Source: Streptomyces sp. NBC_00162
GTDB taxonomy: Bacteria > Actinomycetota > Actinomycetes > Streptomycetales > Streptomycetaceae
Direction of reading: 5' to 3'
Assembly (NCBI RefSeq): GCF_024611995.1
Contig: NZ_CP102509.1
Coordinates: 558,001 to 622,000 of the forward strand
Length of the DNA stretch: 64,000 nucleotides
Positions 16,899 to 28,445 of this stretch are shown one piece after another. The notes below the pieces were generated by a model. That model had not been told where the DNA came from, made no database searches, and saw only the letters and a list, made by a program, of their open reading frames with translations. Every line of letters begins with the position of its first letter. Position 1 is the stretch's first letter. The position numbers and the translations under genes are program-made.

Positions 16899-19553
16899 AT
16901 GCGCTACGGGCGCTGGAGGGTGACCTGGGGGCTCTGCGGGGCAGTCGCCCTGATACTGGCGGTGCTGTGGGGCGTGCAGGACGCCGAGGTCGTCTCGACG
17001 GCCGCATCCGTCCTCGCCACCGTCCTCAGCGTGTTCGGGGCGCTCTCGGTGTGGGCCTGGCGCCGCTCACCCGGCCGGGCGCGCTCCGACGGCGACCAGC
17101 TGACGCAGGCCCAGGACGCCCTGGCCCGGTTGGTCCAGGCGCAGTGGCGCGAGGAGGCGCGGCTGCGCGGCCTGTACACCCCGCTGCCTCTCCCCGTGAC
17201 CTGGTCGGACTCTCCACGGGAGGACCTGCGGGGACACTCCCCGCTGATCGGCGGCCCGGTCTCCTGCCGGGTGGACCAGCCTGATGAACTGGCCGCGCTC
17301 CTGGGCCCGCCGCCCCGCCCCCGCCGGCTCGTCGTCCTCGGTCCGGCGGGGTCGGGCAAGACCACCTTCGCGGTCCTGCTGGCGCTTGCCCTGCTCGGCG
17401 CCCGCGGTCAGGACGATCCGGTGCCCGTGCTGCTCACCGCGGCCTCCTTCGACCCGGACCGGGAGAACGGCACCGTATGGCTGCGCCGCCGGATCGCCGC
17501 CGACTACCCAGCCCTCACCGACGCCGACGCCTACGGCCCGAGTGCCCTCGACGACCTCCTCGACGGCCGGCGGATCCTGCCGGTCGTCGACGGGCTGGAC
17601 GAACTCCCCGAGGCGGCCCAACAGGCGGTTCTGAAAGCGCTGAAGGACGCCTTCGACCCCGACGCACCCCTGGTCCTGACCTGCCGGACCGAGGCCTTCG
17701 CCGCCGCCGTGGCCGGGGCGGGCCCGCTGACCGGCGCCGCGGTGATCGAGCCCGCCGCACTGCATGCCGCGGCCTCCCTCGAACAGCTGCGCCTCGCCAC
17801 GGCGGCGGGACCGTCCCGGACCCGTTGGGACCGCGTGGCGGAAAACCTGCGGGACCGCCCCGACGGCGCCCTCGCGCAGGCCCTCACCAGCCCTCTGAGT
17901 GTGGCCCTCGCCCGGACCGTGTACGCCGAGGGCACCGGCGACCCCTCGGTGCTGCTGCCCCTCACCACCAAGGAGGCCGTCGAGGACCACCTCCTGGACG
18001 CCGTCGTGCCCGTCACATACGAACGCGCCCGGCGCCGGGACCCCGCACGCCGCTGGGGCCCCGAGGACGCCCACCGTCACCTCACCCGCCTCGCCTCCGG
18101 CATGGCGCGGCGGCGCACCTATGACCTCGCCTGGTGGCGGCTGTACGACGACACTCCCACGATCGCGCGCGCCTGGTCCCGCGCCACCGCCCTGGCCGCC
18201 GCCCTCGTCGTCCTCACCTTGCTGGGCTGCGCCGTCGCACGCTCCCTGCCAGGGGTTCCGCCGCCGGAGCCGGGCCTGGCCGAGTGGTACGTACGGTCCG
18301 CCGCCGTCGGCGTGTGGTGCGCGTGCCTGACCGCCGGGTGGATCCCCGCCCGCCCGGCCGGCCCCGCCCTCACCGCCTCTCTGGGCGGACTGGCCTTCGC
18401 CGTTCCCGGGATGACGGTCGACCCGGTCCCGGGAGTGGAGCGGGCCTGGTACGCGATCGGCTGCGTGTGCGTCCTCGGCTTCTCCTTCCTCCTCGTCCTG
18501 TACCCGTCCGGACACCCCTCACCGCCGCCCGTACCGAGCCGCGGCACGCTCACCCCGGCACACCGGTCGCGCCGCCTCGCGCGGGCCGCGCTCCTCGTCG
18601 TCGGCACGACGCTCCTCACCTCGGTCGCCCTCTGGGCCTATGGCCTCGTCGTGCACCCCACGGGCGCAGCTGGGCCCACCGCCCGGTCCGCCGTCCCGCT
18701 CTGGGCGTACGGCCTGGGTCTCGGCGCCCTCTTCGGCACCGGCCAGGCCATGCTGTACTTCACCCGCGGCACGACGACCGCACGAGACCGCCTGCACCCC
18801 GCCGCTACCGTCCGCGCCGACCGCCTCGTCACCCTCGTCGGCTGCTGCGCGGCACCCCTCCTCGTCACCATGCCCTGCGGTCTCCTCCTGGTGCTGCAGG
18901 GCAAAGCAGAGGCCGCTGAGTTCCTCGGCCTGCTGCTGAGCATGGGACCCACCGGTCTGGTGCTCGCCCTCGCCGCCCGCGCCTGGCCGTACTACACCGC
19001 CGCCCGCCTGCTGCTCGCCGCCCGCGGCCAACTCCCCTGGAGCCTCCAGGCCTTCCTCGACGACGCCCACCGCCTCGGCGTCCTGCGGCAGGTCGGCCCC
19101 GTCTACCAGTTCCGCCATGCCCGTCTCCAGCAGCGCCTCACCCACCGCGACATGGTCCCGACCCCCGCCCCGCCCCGGACAGCGACACGCGTTCCGGCCG
19201 GCCCGCCTTGCCGTGACCGCACCCGCACCCGCACCCGCACATCTCCGTCAGCTGATGGGCGGAGTGACGCCGGCGCCTCCTGGCACCTCCTCAGGTCGCT
19301 GTGCAGCTTCAGCTGGGCGGAAGAAGGAAGGCCGAATCGTGCGCGGCCTGCCGGACTGCCGCGTATACCGGCGCGAGGTCCAGCTCGGCGCCGAACGCCC
19401 TCGCGGCAACTGGTGATCCGCTTGACCCTTCCCGCGTGCACGCCTCTGACCAGGTACGCAGGACAGAGCAGGATGAGTAGGCGTACTCAGGTGGCGGGCC
19501 CCGGCCGCCACGAGGCTGACTGCAGGACGAACGGAACGGAACGGGGAACGTGA
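16899..19553 (+). CDS. Membrane-anchored NACHT-domain NTPase
   Basis: Starts MRYGRWRVTWGLCGAVALIL at ATG 16899 (GGGGGAA upstream). Two N-terminal membrane helices (residues about 10-27 and 33-53) precede a NACHT core: Walker A GPAGSGKTT at about 148-156, Walker B ILPVVDGLDELPE at about 226-237 and the TCRTEAF sensor. The second half has about seven or eight hydrophobic segments (for example ALAAALVVLTLLGCAVARSL, YAIGCVCVLGFSFLLVLYP, LVTLVGCCAAPLLVTMPCG), then SLQAFLDDAHRLGVLRQVGP and YQFRHARLQQRL, where NACHT relatives usually end. The last about 130 residues are Arg/Thr/Pro-rich and are probably read-through after a lost stop near 19150. Bacterial NACHT proteins are STAND ATPases with several known antiphage members; a membrane-linked defence or signalling role is inferred. 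Its stop overlaps the next gene start. Confidence 0.8.
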   Translation: MRYGRWRVTWGLCGAVALILAVLWGVQDAEVVSTAASVLATVLSVFGALSVWAWRRSPGRARSDGDQLTQAQDALARLVQAQWREEARLRGLYTPLPLPVTWSDSPREDLRGHSPLIGGPVSCRVDQPDELAALLGPPPRPRRLVVLGPAGSGKTTFAVLLALALLGARGQDDPVPVLLTAASFDPDRENGTVWLRRRIAADYPALTDADAYGPSALDDLLDGRRILPVVDGLDELPEAAQQAVLKALKDAFDPDAPLVLTCRTEAFAAAVAGAGPLTGAAVIEPAALHAAASLEQLRLATAAGPSRTRWDRVAENLRDRPDGALAQALTSPLSVALARTVYAEGTGDPSVLLPLTTKEAVEDHLLDAVVPVTYERARRRDPARRWGPEDAHRHLTRLASGMARRRTYDLAWWRLYDDTPTIARAWSRATALAAALVVLTLLGCAVARSLPGVPPPEPGLAEWYVRSAAVGVWCACLTAGWIPARPAGPALTASLGGLAFAVPGMTVDPVPGVERAWYAIGCVCVLGFSFLLVLYPSGHPSPPPVPSRGTLTPAHRSRRLARAALLVVGTTLLTSVALWAYGLVVHPTGAAGPTARSAVPLWAYGLGLGALFGTGQAMLYFTRGTTTARDRLHPAATVRADRLVTLVGCCAAPLLVTMPCGLLLVLQGKAEAAEFLGLLLSMGPTGLVLALAARAWPYYTAARLLLAARGQLPWSLQAFLDDAHRLGVLRQVGPVYQFRHARLQQRLTHRDMVPTPAPPRTATRVPAGPPCRDRTRTRTRTSPSADGRSDAGASWHLLRSLCSFSWAEEGRPNRARPAGLPRIPARGPARRRTPSRQLVIRLTLPACTPLTRYAGQSRMSRRTQVAGPGRHEADCRTNGTERGT

Positions 19554-19989
19554 TGGAACGGCGCTGGTCGAAGCCTGAGATGTGGGTGCCCGGCGGATAC
19601 CTGGCCCTGGTGGTCGCGATGCTGGTCTGGGTCGAGGTGGGGGACATCGGGTTCGGCGGAATCTGGCCGATGCTGGCCACGGCGCCGGTCAGCCTCCTGC
19701 TTTTGGTCCCCTTCGGACCCGCGTCGGACGCCCTGCATTCGGCCCCGGTCGTGGAGCCCCACTACGGCTCGCAGCCGCCTACCCCCTGCCCCTGGAGTCC
19801 CCCTCGGAGTCGGCACCGCTCCCCGCCGACTGGACACCGGACACGTCCGTGGCCGCACAGCCCGAGATGTGGGCCGGACTCGGCTTCCACGCCGCGGTTC
19901 TGGCCGGTGCCCTGATCAACGCCGTAGCGCTCTGGGCACTCCTCCGTCACTGGGCGCGGCAGCGCAACAGCAAGGGCACGCAGGTCTAG
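19553..19989 (+). pseudogene. SCO4225-like small membrane protein, frameshifted
   Basis: The first frame from ATG 19553 reads MERRWSKPEMWVPGGYLALV, VAMLVWVEVGDIGFGGIWPM and LATAPVSLLLLVPFG. A second frame from about 19760 ends with LGFHAAVLAGALINAVALWA and LLRHWARQRNSKG. The order of W-x-V, FGGIWPMLATAPVS and a final hydrophobic helix matches the SCO4225 family of two- to four-helix membrane proteins. The frame switch lies in about 19715-19800. Its stop codon is part of the CTAG target duplication of the adjacent IS5 unit. Confidence 0.6.
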
Positions 19990-20063
19990 GAGCTGTCCGG
20001 CCGATCTTGATAGACCGTCTGCAGTATCTGTTGCCGTACGATCTCGGCAGTTGAGGGGAGGGC

Positions 20064-20357
20064 ATGGAAGACGTATTCGATCTGACTGGACGGCCACCGA
20101 GCGGCTGGATGCACGCCATCTTCGGCGGAGGGCCCTATGGCGAGGACGTCGGCCGCTGTATCCCCGGCCCGCCGGCGCCTGCGACCATCACGGTTCCGCT
20201 TCCAGACAGCGGCGAGTTCGTCTACCGGCTGGTCACGGTCGGCTCATGGTCCGATCCGAACGACCCCATCGCCCTCTACAACGACACCGGCCCGGTGCCA
20301 CCGCCACCGCTGTCGGAACTGGAGAAGTCCTGGCTCAACCGCCGCGCCGGCCAGTAG
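20064..20357 (+). CDS. Passenger gene in IS5 unit, unknown small protein
   Basis: A 97-residue product starting MEDVFDLTGRPPSGWMHAIF, with an excellent GGGGAGGG ribosome site 4 nt before the ATG. Sequence features are GGGPYGEDVGRCIPGPPAPA, EFVYRLVTVGSWSDPNDPIA and a Pro-rich end before LSELEKSWLNRRAGQ. No signal peptide, membrane segment or known family. It lies inside the inverted repeats of the IS5 unit, convergent with the transposase, so it moves with the element. Possibly a captured host gene. Confidence 0.6.
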   Translation: MEDVFDLTGRPPSGWMHAIFGGGPYGEDVGRCIPGPPAPATITVPLPDSGEFVYRLVTVGSWSDPNDPIALYNDTGPVPPPPLSELEKSWLNRRAGQ

Positions 20358-20374
20358 CTTCAGCCGTCGAATGG

Positions 20375-21314
20375 TCATGACCGCAGCCAGATGTCCAGCG
20401 ACGCTGCGATCACGGTGCCCAGGAAGACGTAGCCGCGCTTGCCGTAACGGGTCGCAACGGCCCGGGAGTTCTTGAGTCTGTTGATGGCCCGTTCGACGGT
20501 GTTGCGTTTCTTGTACCGCTCCTCGTCGAAGGCCGGTGGCCGTCCGCCTCGCGATCCCTTGCCCGGGCGGCCCGGCTGTCGGCCTTCTCCGGGATCGTGT
20601 GCCGGATGCCCCGGCGCCGCAGATAGTCGCGGCAGGGGCCGTTGCTGTAGGCCTTGTCCGCCGCGACGCTGTCGGGCTTCTTGCGGGGCCTGCCCGGGCC
20701 GAGGCGCGGAACGCGGATCTTGTTCAGCACCGGCACGAACTGGGTGCAGTCTGCCCGCTGTCCTGCGGTGATGAGCAGGGACAGCGGGCGGCAGCACCCG
20801 TCCGCACTCAGGTGGATCTTGCTGGTGAAGCCGCCACGCAAACGGCCCAGGCCCTCACCTCCCGCACCACCTCCGCCAGGTGGCCGACCAGGCTCTGCCA
20901 CGGCGTTTCGTTCTGACGTTCTGGCGCTTCGTCCCCCTTTGAGGCGGCTGACGCGGGCGGCGGGTCGGTTCGGGCGCCGGCCGCATGCTGATGTGCGCGC
21001 ACGATGGTGGAGTCCACCGCTACGTCCCAGTCGATCTCACCCGCTGCATCGGCTGCGGCCTGAACCTGCTGAAGAAGACGTTCCCAGGTGCCGTTCGCCG
21101 ACCACTGCCGATGGCGCTCGTAGACCGTCTTCCGTGGTCCGAACCGATCTGGCAGGTCCCGCCATTGGATGCCAGTCCGTACCCGGTGCAGGATCCCGTC
21201 GATCACCTGCCGGTGATCGCGCCACCGGCCGCACCGACCATTACTCACCGGCAGGAACGGCCGCAGCCGTTCCCACTCCGCATGCGACAGATCAACACGC
21301 TCAACCCGCCCCAT
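20375..21314 (-). pseudogene. IS5-family transposase with two frameshifts
   Basis: Starts MGRVERVDLSHAEWERLRPF at ATG 21314 and continues RWRDHRQVIDGILHRVRTGI, WDVAVDSTIVRAHQHAAGAR (first catalytic Asp). Near 20850 a base is missing ([10 protein letters not shown] instead of EVEGLG) and the frame moves to [33 protein letters not shown] (second Asp). Near 20580 the frame changes again to [38 protein letters not shown] (Glu motif) ending [11 protein letters not shown]. All domains are present, so decay is recent. Confidence 0.8.
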
Positions 21315-21371
21315 GCCCAGAACAACGAGCCGAGCAACCGACGGTTCCATGATCGACCGGACAGCTCCTAG

Positions 21372-21940
21372 TCGAGCCAGAGCATGTTCAGGGGTTACGC
21401 CCGAGCGTTGCCACGGGAGGCCCTGAGGGACTGGCATGCGGCGATCAATGCCATGCCACCCTCAGCGTCCTGACACCCCGCAGCGGCAGTGAGTTGGAGG
21501 ATGGGGCTGGCCTCCCGCCCGGCGCGCAGGGCCGGTGTTGTTTCACGTAGTCCCGGCAGCCCGCTCCGCTCGGCCCCGATGCGAGCCATGTGGAGAGCTG
21601 CAAGCCTCACCGGCCTCGCTCCCTCAGTCGGGGCACGCCACAGGACGCCGCGCCGTCCCGGGTCTGCCGCTCCACCGCGTCCTCGATGCCGTGTCCGCCC
21701 GCCGGGCGGGCGCTGCCTCACGGTGCGCGGCCATCGCGCGGCGGTAGCCGTCCGGCGCCGGCCGCCGTACCGGCTCAGCGGGCGCCCGGGCGGGACTACC
21801 GGGGCGGCGGCATCGGCCTGTGCGGGCACGGCACCGGGAGGCAGAATCCGCAGGGAGCCGCCGGCGGCCGGGAGCTCCCGGGCCCGCTCGATCGGGCCGT
21901 GCGGCCGATGAGCTTTCCCGGGCCCGGCCGGACGGGCGGA
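21372..21940. other. No gene recognised
   Basis: Between the IS5 right end and the PIG-L stop. A minus-strand frame ends EGGMALIAACQSLRASRGNA but its upstream part is Arg/Gly-rich; I could not link it to a family. Possibly a remnant. Confidence 0.35.
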
Positions 21941-22773
21941 TCAGCGCAGCCCGGCGAAGAGATCGTTCTCGGGTACGGCCGCGCCGGTGGCGTCCTTGAC
22001 ACGTACGAAGGTCTCCATGCCCATCAACTCGCCGAACCTCTCCTTGCCCATCTTGAGGAAGAAGATGTTCTCGCCCTGACTGGCGTGCGCGGCCAGCGCG
22101 TCGAACTTCTGACCGCTGAACGCAGTGGTGTCCACCCACGTGGTGATCTCATCGTCGGGGAGGCCGATCTCGGCCATCGCGGCGGCCTCGGCAGGATCCG
22201 GCTCCGGCATTTCCTCATGAAACTCGCGCATGATCTCCCCGAACCGCTGCATCCCCGAGCGCGGCATCGTCGTCCAGTACACCTTCGGTGTCAGCGCGGT
22301 CATCTCCAGCGCCGCCATCGTGATGCGGTGGGCCTGGATATGGTCGGGGTGGCCGTAGAAGCCGTTCTCGTCGTAGGTGACGACCACATCGGGTCGGTAG
22401 TGCAGCATGAGTTCCGCGAGTCGGGCGGCGCCTTCCTCCACGGGGGTCTGCCAGAAGGATCCGGGGGCGTCGTTGCTCGGCCAGCCCATCATCCCGGAGT
22501 CGGCATAGTCCAGCATCTCCAGATCGCTGACCTTCAGGACGTCACAGCTCGCCTCGAGTTCTTGACGGCGCATCAAGGCGACGGCCGCCGGATCGTGCCC
22601 GGGATCGCCTGGCTTGACACCCCCGGTCCGTCACCGCAACCGCCGTCAGTACACGTCACGAGAACCGTGCGGATGCCCTCCGCCGCGTACCGCGCGAGGA
22701 CCCCTCCGGTTCCGGTCGCCTCGTCGTCGGGGTGAGCGTGCACTGCCATGAGCGTCAAAGGGCGGTCAGTCAT
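21941..22773 (-). pseudogene. PIG-L-family zinc deacetylase, one frameshift
   Basis: ATG 22773 follows a strong GGAGG site and reads [20 protein letters not shown] with the AHPDDE zinc motif. At about 22620 a G-run is one base short: the expected [18 protein letters not shown] continues in the next frame and leads into MRRQELEASCDVLKVSDLEM, TYDENGFYGHPDHIQAHRIT (HPDH, third zinc ligand) and the helical C-terminus to FAGLR. These are the marks of GlcNAc-PI/mycothiol-type deacetylases, which remove acyl groups from amino sugars or thiol conjugates. The single-base homopolymer defect could be a sequencing error; apart from it the gene looks complete (about 277 residues). Confidence 0.75.
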
Positions 22774-23093
22774 GAAAAATCCTCCTGCAGAAATACTTCT
22801 TGGTCCGAGTGCGCGGCGGGCGTACCGCGATCTTGGGGGCCTGGATCCTGGTGGCGCGGACGACCTTGTGGCCTCCGTGTTCCCCGCCGTGCGGCGCCGG
22901 CCCCTCGTCGATGCAACCGCGCCGACCGGCCCGGCTGTTCCCACCGCGGCTGCTTGATGTAGCGCGGGCACCAGGTACTCATGCACGGGGACCACCCCGC
23001 GTCGGCCGGGAGCACGACGAGTTCGACCCTCACGTGGAGAAGAACAACTTCTCTGTCCTGCCCATCGCAGGCGACCAGACCGGTGCCGATCGA
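22774..23093. other. No gene recognised
   Basis: Frames here are Arg/Pro-rich. The continuation of the frameshifted gene at 23094-23336 ([19 protein letters not shown]) reaches to about 23050. The remainder is unassigned spacer upstream of the PIG-L ribosome site. Confidence 0.35.
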
Positions 23094-23336
23094 TCACGTA
23101 CCGCTCCACCCCGTACGCCGTGCCCTCGTCCCCGTCACACGTTCGACCTCAGCCCTGCCCGCGCAGCGGACCCGGACCCGCCACATACCGCCGCGGCCAA
23201 GCCGGATCAGCTCCTCGGCACGGCCGCTCCCCCACACCGCCACATCGCCCGTGACTGACTCGTAGTCGATCTCCCCCTGCTCCTCCCACTCGCCGTCCTC
23301 GGCATCAGGCGGGCTATCCCAGACACGGGCTGTCAC
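23094..23336 (-). pseudogene. Unknown protein fragment, frameshifted
   Basis: Reads TARVWDSPPDAEDGEWEEQG, EIDYESVTGDVAVWGSGRAE and [18 protein letters not shown], then the protein-like continuation [15 protein letters not shown] lies one frame over. This is the C-terminal portion of a beta-rich Streptomyces protein of unknown function; the N-terminal half is missing. It begins 43 bp after the ligase stop on the same strand. Confidence 0.45.
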
Positions 23337-23379
23337 CCCGGCGGTGTGGGGGCCGTGCCGAGGGCTGGGCGGCGGTTTG

Positions 23380-25725
<2,346 letters not shown>

Positions 25726-26067
25726 ATGACTGATCTGAACTCGCTGCGGGCAAGCCTTGCGTCAGGTGAGCACGAGTTCGCCGACACCTTGGCCTTCATC
25801 ACCGCACATTACGAATACCAGCCGCAGGCGTTCCGCAACGGGGAACTGGAAAATGCCACAGGTGAGAACGAGGGTTCCTGCAAGACGCTGGGACTGGCCC
25901 TGCTGGAAGGGCTGAGCGGCCAGGAGGCGCTGCTTGCATTCGGTGAGCACTATCGCAGTGTGCTGGCGACACCGAACGACACTGATCACGGCAACATCCG
26001 CAACCTCATGGCCCATGGCCTGGCAGGGGTGCGCTTCGCCGGGCAACCGCTGGCCCGCAAGAGCTGA
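25726..26067 (+). CDS. HopJ-type protein
   Basis: The 113-residue protein begins MTDLNSLRASLASGEHEFAD at ATG 25726 behind AGGGGA. TLAFITAHYEYQPQAFRNGE, NEGSCKTLGLALLEGLSGQE, LLAFGEHYRSVLATPNDTDH and NIRNLMAHGLAGVRFAGQPL match the HopJ family, named after a Pseudomonas type III effector but widespread as a cytosolic protein of unknown function. No secretion signal; Streptomyces has no type III system. Monocistronic. Confidence 0.8.
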   Translation: MTDLNSLRASLASGEHEFADTLAFITAHYEYQPQAFRNGELENATGENEGSCKTLGLALLEGLSGQEALLAFGEHYRSVLATPNDTDHGNIRNLMAHGLAGVRFAGQPLARKS

Positions 26068-26260
26068 ACAGCGAACTCCGGACGAGCACCAAAAGTCACC
26101 TCCACCACCCCGTCCGGAAAGCCTCGCCTCGTGCCGCAGTCGACGGCAGCACTGCCTACAGCGGCAGCGCGGATTCGGGCCGGGGCCTGCCGAAGCCAGG
26201 CTATGCGCGCCCAGACGATTCCCCAGGTTCGCCCTGGTCAGCCAATCCGCTGGCTGTCCG

Positions 26261-26776
26261 TCAAGACTGCCAGCTGGATGGGCCGTCCTCGTCGGTGAGG
26301 AAATAGACGTGGCGCAGTTCGGCGGGCGCCAGGGGGCCGAGATCGAGAAGGACGGAGTCGACTCGGACCTGTTGCCAGAACTCCGCTTCGGTCGACGCGG
26401 TCCCGAGGACCATCCACGGCGCGCCGTACTTCGTCCTCGCTACCCATACCCCGAGCCCGCGACGACCCGAGCCGAAGAGGTCCTCCCCGACCGGTTCCTC
26501 CTGCATCTCAGCGACCAGGCTCGACGTGTGCTGGTGTGGACACTCGGGCTGCAAGCGCCACTGCTCCCACCAGGTGCAAAGACGTTCCGTCGCCGAGTCG
26601 GCGACATCGTCGGCGGCATCCAACGCCCCTTGATCAGCGTTCGAGGCAGCCGGCCGGACAACACGCACCAGCAGCTCGTGCCCGCAAGGCTGGTAACTGA
26701 AAAGTCTGAAGATCTTGACCGGGACGCCCACGGAACCATTGTGCCGTTCACACGACAGCGACTCTTCTTCCCCCAT
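26261..26776 (-). CDS. Unknown cytosolic protein
   Basis: The product of 171 residues starts MGEEESLSCERHNGSVGVPV at ATG 26776, with GAGGGG upstream; homologous-looking sequence may begin only at VGVPVKIFRLFSYQPCGHEL, so a GTG at 26731 is an alternative. Features: LLVRVVRPAASNADQGALDA, CTWWEQWRLQPECPHQHTSS, RRGLGVWVARTKYGAPWMVL and LAPAELRHVYFLTDEDG. No family recognised, no membrane segment. A solitary CRISPR-like hairpin lies about 100 bp upstream. Confidence 0.55.
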   Translation of the reverse strand: MGEEESLSCERHNGSVGVPVKIFRLFSYQPCGHELLVRVVRPAASNADQGALDAADDVADSATERLCTWWEQWRLQPECPHQHTSSLVAEMQEEPVGEDLFGSGRRGLGVWVARTKYGAPWMVLGTASTEAEFWQQVRVDSVLLDLGPLAPAELRHVYFLTDEDGPSSWQS

Positions 26777-26871
26777 CTCGTCGCCCCTCGACCTGCCCAC
26801 CGGCGGCCGAGCGGCTATCCCTGCATGCGCCGTGAGCAGGTGCCGACGCCGAGCTGCACCCACGCGCCAGG

Positions 26872-26900
26872 GGGACATCCCCGCACATACGGGGATGAAC
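26872..26900. repeat. Solitary CRISPR-like (type I-E style) repeat
   Basis: GGGACATCCCCGCACATACG followed by GGGATGAAC matches the layout of actinobacterial type I-E repeats: a CATCCCCG/CGGGGATG stem and a GAAC-type end. No second copy or spacer-length periodicity is present within several hundred bases on either side, so it is not an array. It could be an array remnant or a chance hairpin. Confidence 0.35.
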
Positions 26901-27016
26901 CCTGCCGCTGCTACCTGGCCGCAGCCGTCGCCCCCTTGGCTAGATGCTGGGGGATGTCGATGGGAAATAGCGGCACCTGGGAGCGTGGGGCCGGTCGGCC
27001 AGGTGGGTCAGAGCCA

Positions 27017-27046
27017 GACTCCCTCCCCCAGTCGGGGGAGGGAGTC
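27017..27046. terminator. Perfect 13-bp hairpin
   Basis: GACTCCCTCCCCC, AGTC loop, GGGGGAGGGAGTC. It ends 50 bp before the membrane-protein start at 27097, so it is either a terminator of upstream transcription or a 5'-leader structure. Confidence 0.5.
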
Positions 27047-27096
27047 GGTACGAGCGGAGGAGGTGGCCCGGCCGCTGCTCACCGCAGGATGAACCC

Positions 27097-27579
27097 ATGC
27101 CCCGATCCCACAAGAAGCAACTGGCCGCAGCCCTCGCCAGCCTCGGCGCCCTCGCCTACACCGTCAGCAAGGTGGACCTGGCGAGGGCGGGCGAGCTGGG
27201 CATGCCGGGCTTCCCCGCGCCGGCTGAGGCCTACGCCGCCGTTGCCAACGTCGAGACCGCCCAACTGGCCAACGCAGCCCTCGGCCTGCTGATGGCCGTC
27301 GTTGCGCTGCTCCTCGTCCGCCTGCCGGGGACCCCGCTGGTCCGCTGGCCGGCGCTCGTCGTCTCCTGGGCGGGCATCGCGATGGTGGGAGCGGGCGTTC
27401 TCGGCTTCGGCGCCCGCGCGGCGGGCCTGGCACCAGGTCTGGGTGCCACCCCTCCCCACATGCCCACCGCGCTCGCGGCATTGCTTGTCGGAGCCTTGTG
27501 GGTGACGGCCTGGACCATCGCCACGGTCTCCGCTACGCGCAGCAGCCGCAGGCGGTGCGCCGCCAGCGCCAATCTGTGA
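27097..27579 (+). CDS. Four-helix integral membrane protein
   Basis: A 160-residue protein from ATG 27097 (AGGA upstream). Hydrophobic segments: LAAALASLGALAYTVSKV, AQLANAALGLLMAVVALLLV, WPALVVSWAGIAMVGAGVLG and ALAALLVGALWVTAWTIATV, with a loop GMPGFPAPAEAYAAVANVE after the first helix. The pattern resembles small Streptomyces membrane proteins of unknown function. Basic C-terminus suggests a cytoplasmic tail. A 9-bp-stem hairpin at 27691-27712 may terminate it. Confidence 0.65.
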   Translation: MPRSHKKQLAAALASLGALAYTVSKVDLARAGELGMPGFPAPAEAYAAVANVETAQLANAALGLLMAVVALLLVRLPGTPLVRWPALVVSWAGIAMVGAGVLGFGARAAGLAPGLGATPPHMPTALAALLVGALWVTAWTIATVSATRSSRRRCAASANL

Positions 27580-27856
27580 GGTGCAGAGTCACCAGCCGGC
27601 GCGACGGGTTGGCAGCGGACCATCAACTGCGGAACCACAACGCCACCGTTGACCCGAAACGCACCATATCGCCCTCCTGCCTGTGGTTTCCCACTGCTGT
27701 GCCCAGCAGTGGCTGAAGGGTCGTGCGGTGCGAGAACCCCTGCCGCGAATCACGGCGGATCGCCGCGTCCGACCCGCTGACAAAGCCACTCAGTGGCCGG
27801 CCTCTCGGCCTGGGTGCGGGCCGAAACGTACGGGACGGCGGGCCCGCTCGTCGTCC

Positions 27857-28410
27857 TCACACACCGGATGCGGTTACGGGACGCGCCTGGTGAGCGTATC
27901 GCTTCCTGAGCGCGCGGCCTCGGTCGACCATCTCGGTGACGGAGTCCGTGAGGTGACGCAGCTGCTCAGCGGTGTAGCCCAGAGCCTCCACGTCGGTGCG
28001 GGACTTCTGCAGGCCCGCACCGCCGCCAGGCCGAGGCCCGTCTGCGGCTCGTCGTCCAGGCGGTCGGCGTCGGGGTTGGCGTCCGGGAACGGCACGAGGT
28101 GCTGCTCGGGCATCGCGGCCTGCTGGTGCGCGGTGACGTCGTACATGGCGCGGGCGGTGCGCAGTTGGGCGGCCTGCATGGTGGTGGCGATTACCGCGCG
28201 GTCGTAGCGCAGCGGGACGCTTGGGATGTCCCACTTCCCCGCCTCCAGCGGCAGCTGGAGCGTGTCGGGGTCGCCGGGGCTGGCCGGGGGCGGCTGGTCT
28301 GGGTCGGGTGCGGCCGTGGGCTGCCGACGTCGGGTGGGCTGCGGGTCGGTCAGGGCCAGGCGGGCGGTGTAGAGGCGGTAGTCCGACGTGAGGCCGCGCA
28401 CCTCCGGCAC
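27857..28410 (-). pseudogene. Unknown protein, 5'-truncated and frameshifted
   Basis: Frame one reads VRGLTSDYRLYTARLALTDP, LEAGKWDIPSVPLRYDRAVI, ATTMQAAQLRTARAMYDVTA and PDADRLDDEPQTGLGLA. After about 28020 a second frame continues GLQKSRTDVEALGYTAEQLR, HLTDSVTEMVDRGRALRKRY to the stop at 27857. The sequence has no plausible initiation region and begins at a junction near 28415, so the N-terminus is lost. Family not recognised. Confidence 0.5.
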
Positions 28411-28445
28411 GCGCTGGGGGCTACGTGCTTCCTGGAGGAGGCTTC

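Larger units (their letters stand above)
19990..21367. mobile_element. IS5-family unit carrying a passenger gene, bounded by CTAG duplications
   Basis: Both outer ends read GAGCTGTCCGG inward, with the inverted repeat continuing imperfectly for about 20 bp (c/tCGATCt/aTG). They are flanked by CTAG at 19986-19989 and 21368-21371, matching the YTAR target duplication of the IS5 group. The 1,378-bp unit contains the transposase (minus) and an unrelated 98-codon gene (plus). Bare IS5 elements of this group are usually about 0.9 kb, so the passenger accounts for the extra length. Confidence 0.7.

Noticed and set aside
17067..18515. A 482-codon minus-strand frame
   Set aside because: Antisense to the NACHT gene; Gly/Arg/Gln-rich without secondary-structure signals.
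26872..26900. A CRISPR array
   Set aside because: Only one repeat copy; no second unit at about 61-bp spacing and no cas genes in the window.
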